DNA from: Terriglobia bacterium
GTDB lineage: Bacteria > Acidobacteriota > Terriglobia > Bryobacterales > UBA6623
NCBI GenBank assembly: GCA_009838515.1
Contig: VXRL01000008.1
Location: forward strand, 1-39,893
Direction: 5' to 3'
DNA length: 39,893 nt
The position numbers and the translations under genes are program-made. Positions 38,694 through 39,893 of this stretch are shown piece after piece; position 1 is the first letter of the stretch, and each line of letters opens with the position of its first letter. The notes below the pieces were generated by a model. It did no database searches. It had not been told where the DNA came from and was given only the letters and a program-made list of their open reading frames with translations.

Positions 38694-39893
38694 ATGACGG
38701 AGAGAGAACGGTTCGAACGAGTCGTCCGAAGGCGCCAGCGAGCGCATCGGACATTTTTCGAACGTCCCCACCTATCGAGGAGGTACTTTTTCCGGGATTC
38801 GCTGACGGGGCTAGCAGGCAGCTTCCTCTGGGGCATCCCGGCTGTCGGCGAGACCGAGTCAGCCGGGACCGTGATGACCCGCAACACCGCACGGAACGTG
38901 ATCTTCGTGTTTCTCCGAGGCGCTCCCAGCCACGTCGACACCTTTGACTTCAAGCACCTCCAAGGCGTGACGCCGCCCGAGCTCCGGCCGGAGACGTTCG
39001 GCGGCGTGACCGTGCCGATGGCGTTGCTGGGCGATACCTCGAGGGTGCTCGACAAGATCGCCATCATCCGCTCGGGACTGGCTTGGGCTAGGGCGCATCC
39101 GCTGGCGCAGTCGTGGGTGCAGATCGGCCGCAATCCGACCTCGGCGATTGGCGGAATCGCCCCTCACATCGGCAGCGTGGTGGCCTTGGAGAAGGAGCGA
39201 GAACGGAGGCAGGACCAGGCACTTCCGGGCTTCGTTGCACTGCGGGCTGGAAACATCGTGGGATCCGGGTACTTCCCGCCTAGGTTCGGGCCGTTGCGGG
39301 TCCAGCCGTCCACCGAGGGATTGCAAGCTGCGGACCACCCCCAAGGCGAGGGCGTTTTTCGGCGCCGATGGGCGATTCTAGACGAGATGGAAGCAGGTTT
39401 CCGATCGGGCAACGCGCCATTCGGCGAGAGGGCGGCGGGCCTCTCGGGCATGTACGCCGATGCTCGCCGACTGATGTTCAACCCGGCGGTCAGCGCGGCC
39501 TTCAGCTACACGGACGAGGAACATGCACGCTACGGTGCGACCACGTTCGGGGATGCCGTGCTGACAGCGAGGAAGATCCTCGAGCAGGACCAAGGCACCC
39601 GCTTTATTCAGGTGGAGCTGGACGGCTGGGACCACCACACCGACATTTATGGGACACAGGACGACGACACGGAGGGCACGATCTACTCGAGGATGGCAGC
39701 CTTTGACCCTGCCTTTGCGGCTCTTATCGAGGACCTAGACGCATCGGGCCGCCTCGAGGAGACACTCGTGCTCGTCTGTGGAGAGTTCGGGCGTACGCCC
39801 GGACCTCTGTCGTCCGCCCGGCACGGGCGCGACCATTACTTGCAAATGTTCTTCGTGCTTGCCGGCGGGGGCATCAAAGGGGGAACCGTGGTC
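38694..39893 (+). CDS. DUF1501 protein (partial at right edge)
   Basis: 400 codons before the window ends. gaggggag lies just upstream of the ATG. A twin-arginine-like signal (SRRYFFRDSLTGLAGSFLWG, about 28-47) suggests folded export by Tat. NVIFVFLRGAPSHVDTFDFK is the DUF1501 (alkaline-phosphatase/sulfatase-like fold) opening; RFIQVELDGWDHHTD, then EETLVLVCGEFGRTPG and HGRDHY supply the later metal-site-like motifs. Translated just after the DUF1549/DUF1553 gene, presumably one operon. The C-terminal end is missing. Confidence 0.9.
   Translation, partial: MTERERFERVVRRRQRAHRTFFERPHLSRRYFFRDSLTGLAGSFLWGIPAVGETESAGTVMTRNTARNVIFVFLRGAPSHVDTFDFKHLQGVTPPELRPETFGGVTVPMALLGDTSRVLDKIAIIRSGLAWARAHPLAQSWVQIGRNPTSAIGGIAPHIGSVVALEKERERRQDQALPGFVALRAGNIVGSGYFPPRFGPLRVQPSTEGLQAADHPQGEGVFRRRWAILDEMEAGFRSGNAPFGERAAGLSGMYADARRLMFNPAVSAAFSYTDEEHARYGATTFGDAVLTARKILEQDQGTRFIQVELDGWDHHTDIYGTQDDDTEGTIYSRMAAFDPAFAALIEDLDASGRLEETLVLVCGEFGRTPGPLSSARHGRDHYLQMFFVLAGGGIKGGTVV

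Overview
The window suggests a Gram-negative, GC-rich bacterium with a large, transposon-scarred genome. Beta-barrel outer-membrane proteins show the outer membrane. The DUF1549/DUF1553 + DUF1501 pair at the right edge is typical of Acidobacteriota (Bryobacter/Solibacter type), Planctomycetota and Verrucomicrobiota; together with the small ECF-like sigma factors and modular PKS, Acidobacteriota is my best guess. This is inference from gene families, not a phylogeny.

Layout. (1) 1-6403, minus strand: start of a modular type I polyketide synthase, KS-AT-ACP loading module followed by KS-AT-DH, running off the left edge. The first KS has Ser for the catalytic Cys and the first AT has Gly for the catalytic Ser. 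(2) 6668-7990: truncated acyl-AMP ligase, a tiny membrane ORF and a decayed transposase. (3) 8158-18502: a defence-like island. It holds a DUF433/DUF5615 toxin-antitoxin pair, a primase-helicase of the TOTE type translationally coupled to a type I restriction HsdR, a degraded RIT (recombinase-in-trio) element with perfect 50-bp terminal inverted repeats, and the 3' end of a SNF2 helicase cut off at the RIT edge. (4) 19044-26077: a leucine-carboxyl-methyltransferase-like enzyme, a secreted ankyrin-repeat protein, two outer-membrane beta-barrel genes (the second interrupted by one in-frame TGA) and an S41 peptidase. (5) 26611-36177: an unusual region with copies of one paralogous gene set. I call the genes A (secreted WGNWG/Cys protein), B (carboxypeptidase-regulatory-like beta-sandwich protein), C (small membrane protein with a beta-rich domain) and sigma (ECF-like factor). 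Copy 1 runs A-B-C-(IS debris)-sigma on +, copy 2 is B'(pseudo)-C' on +, and copy 3 runs A-B-C(pseudo)-sigma on -, facing copy 1. A truncated DNA methyltransferase-HNH gene lies between them. (6) 36574-39893: DUF1549/DUF1553 and DUF1501 genes, the second cut by the right edge.

The most promising undescribed item is the A-B-C-sigma cassette: gene order and the ATGA coupling of B to C are kept in all three copies although the proteins have diverged strongly. The coupled HsdR/primase-helicase and the catalytically altered PKS loading module come next. Several genes are broken by single events (B', C'', ritA, ritC, second barrel), so either the locus is decaying or some breaks are assembly errors; reads would settle this.
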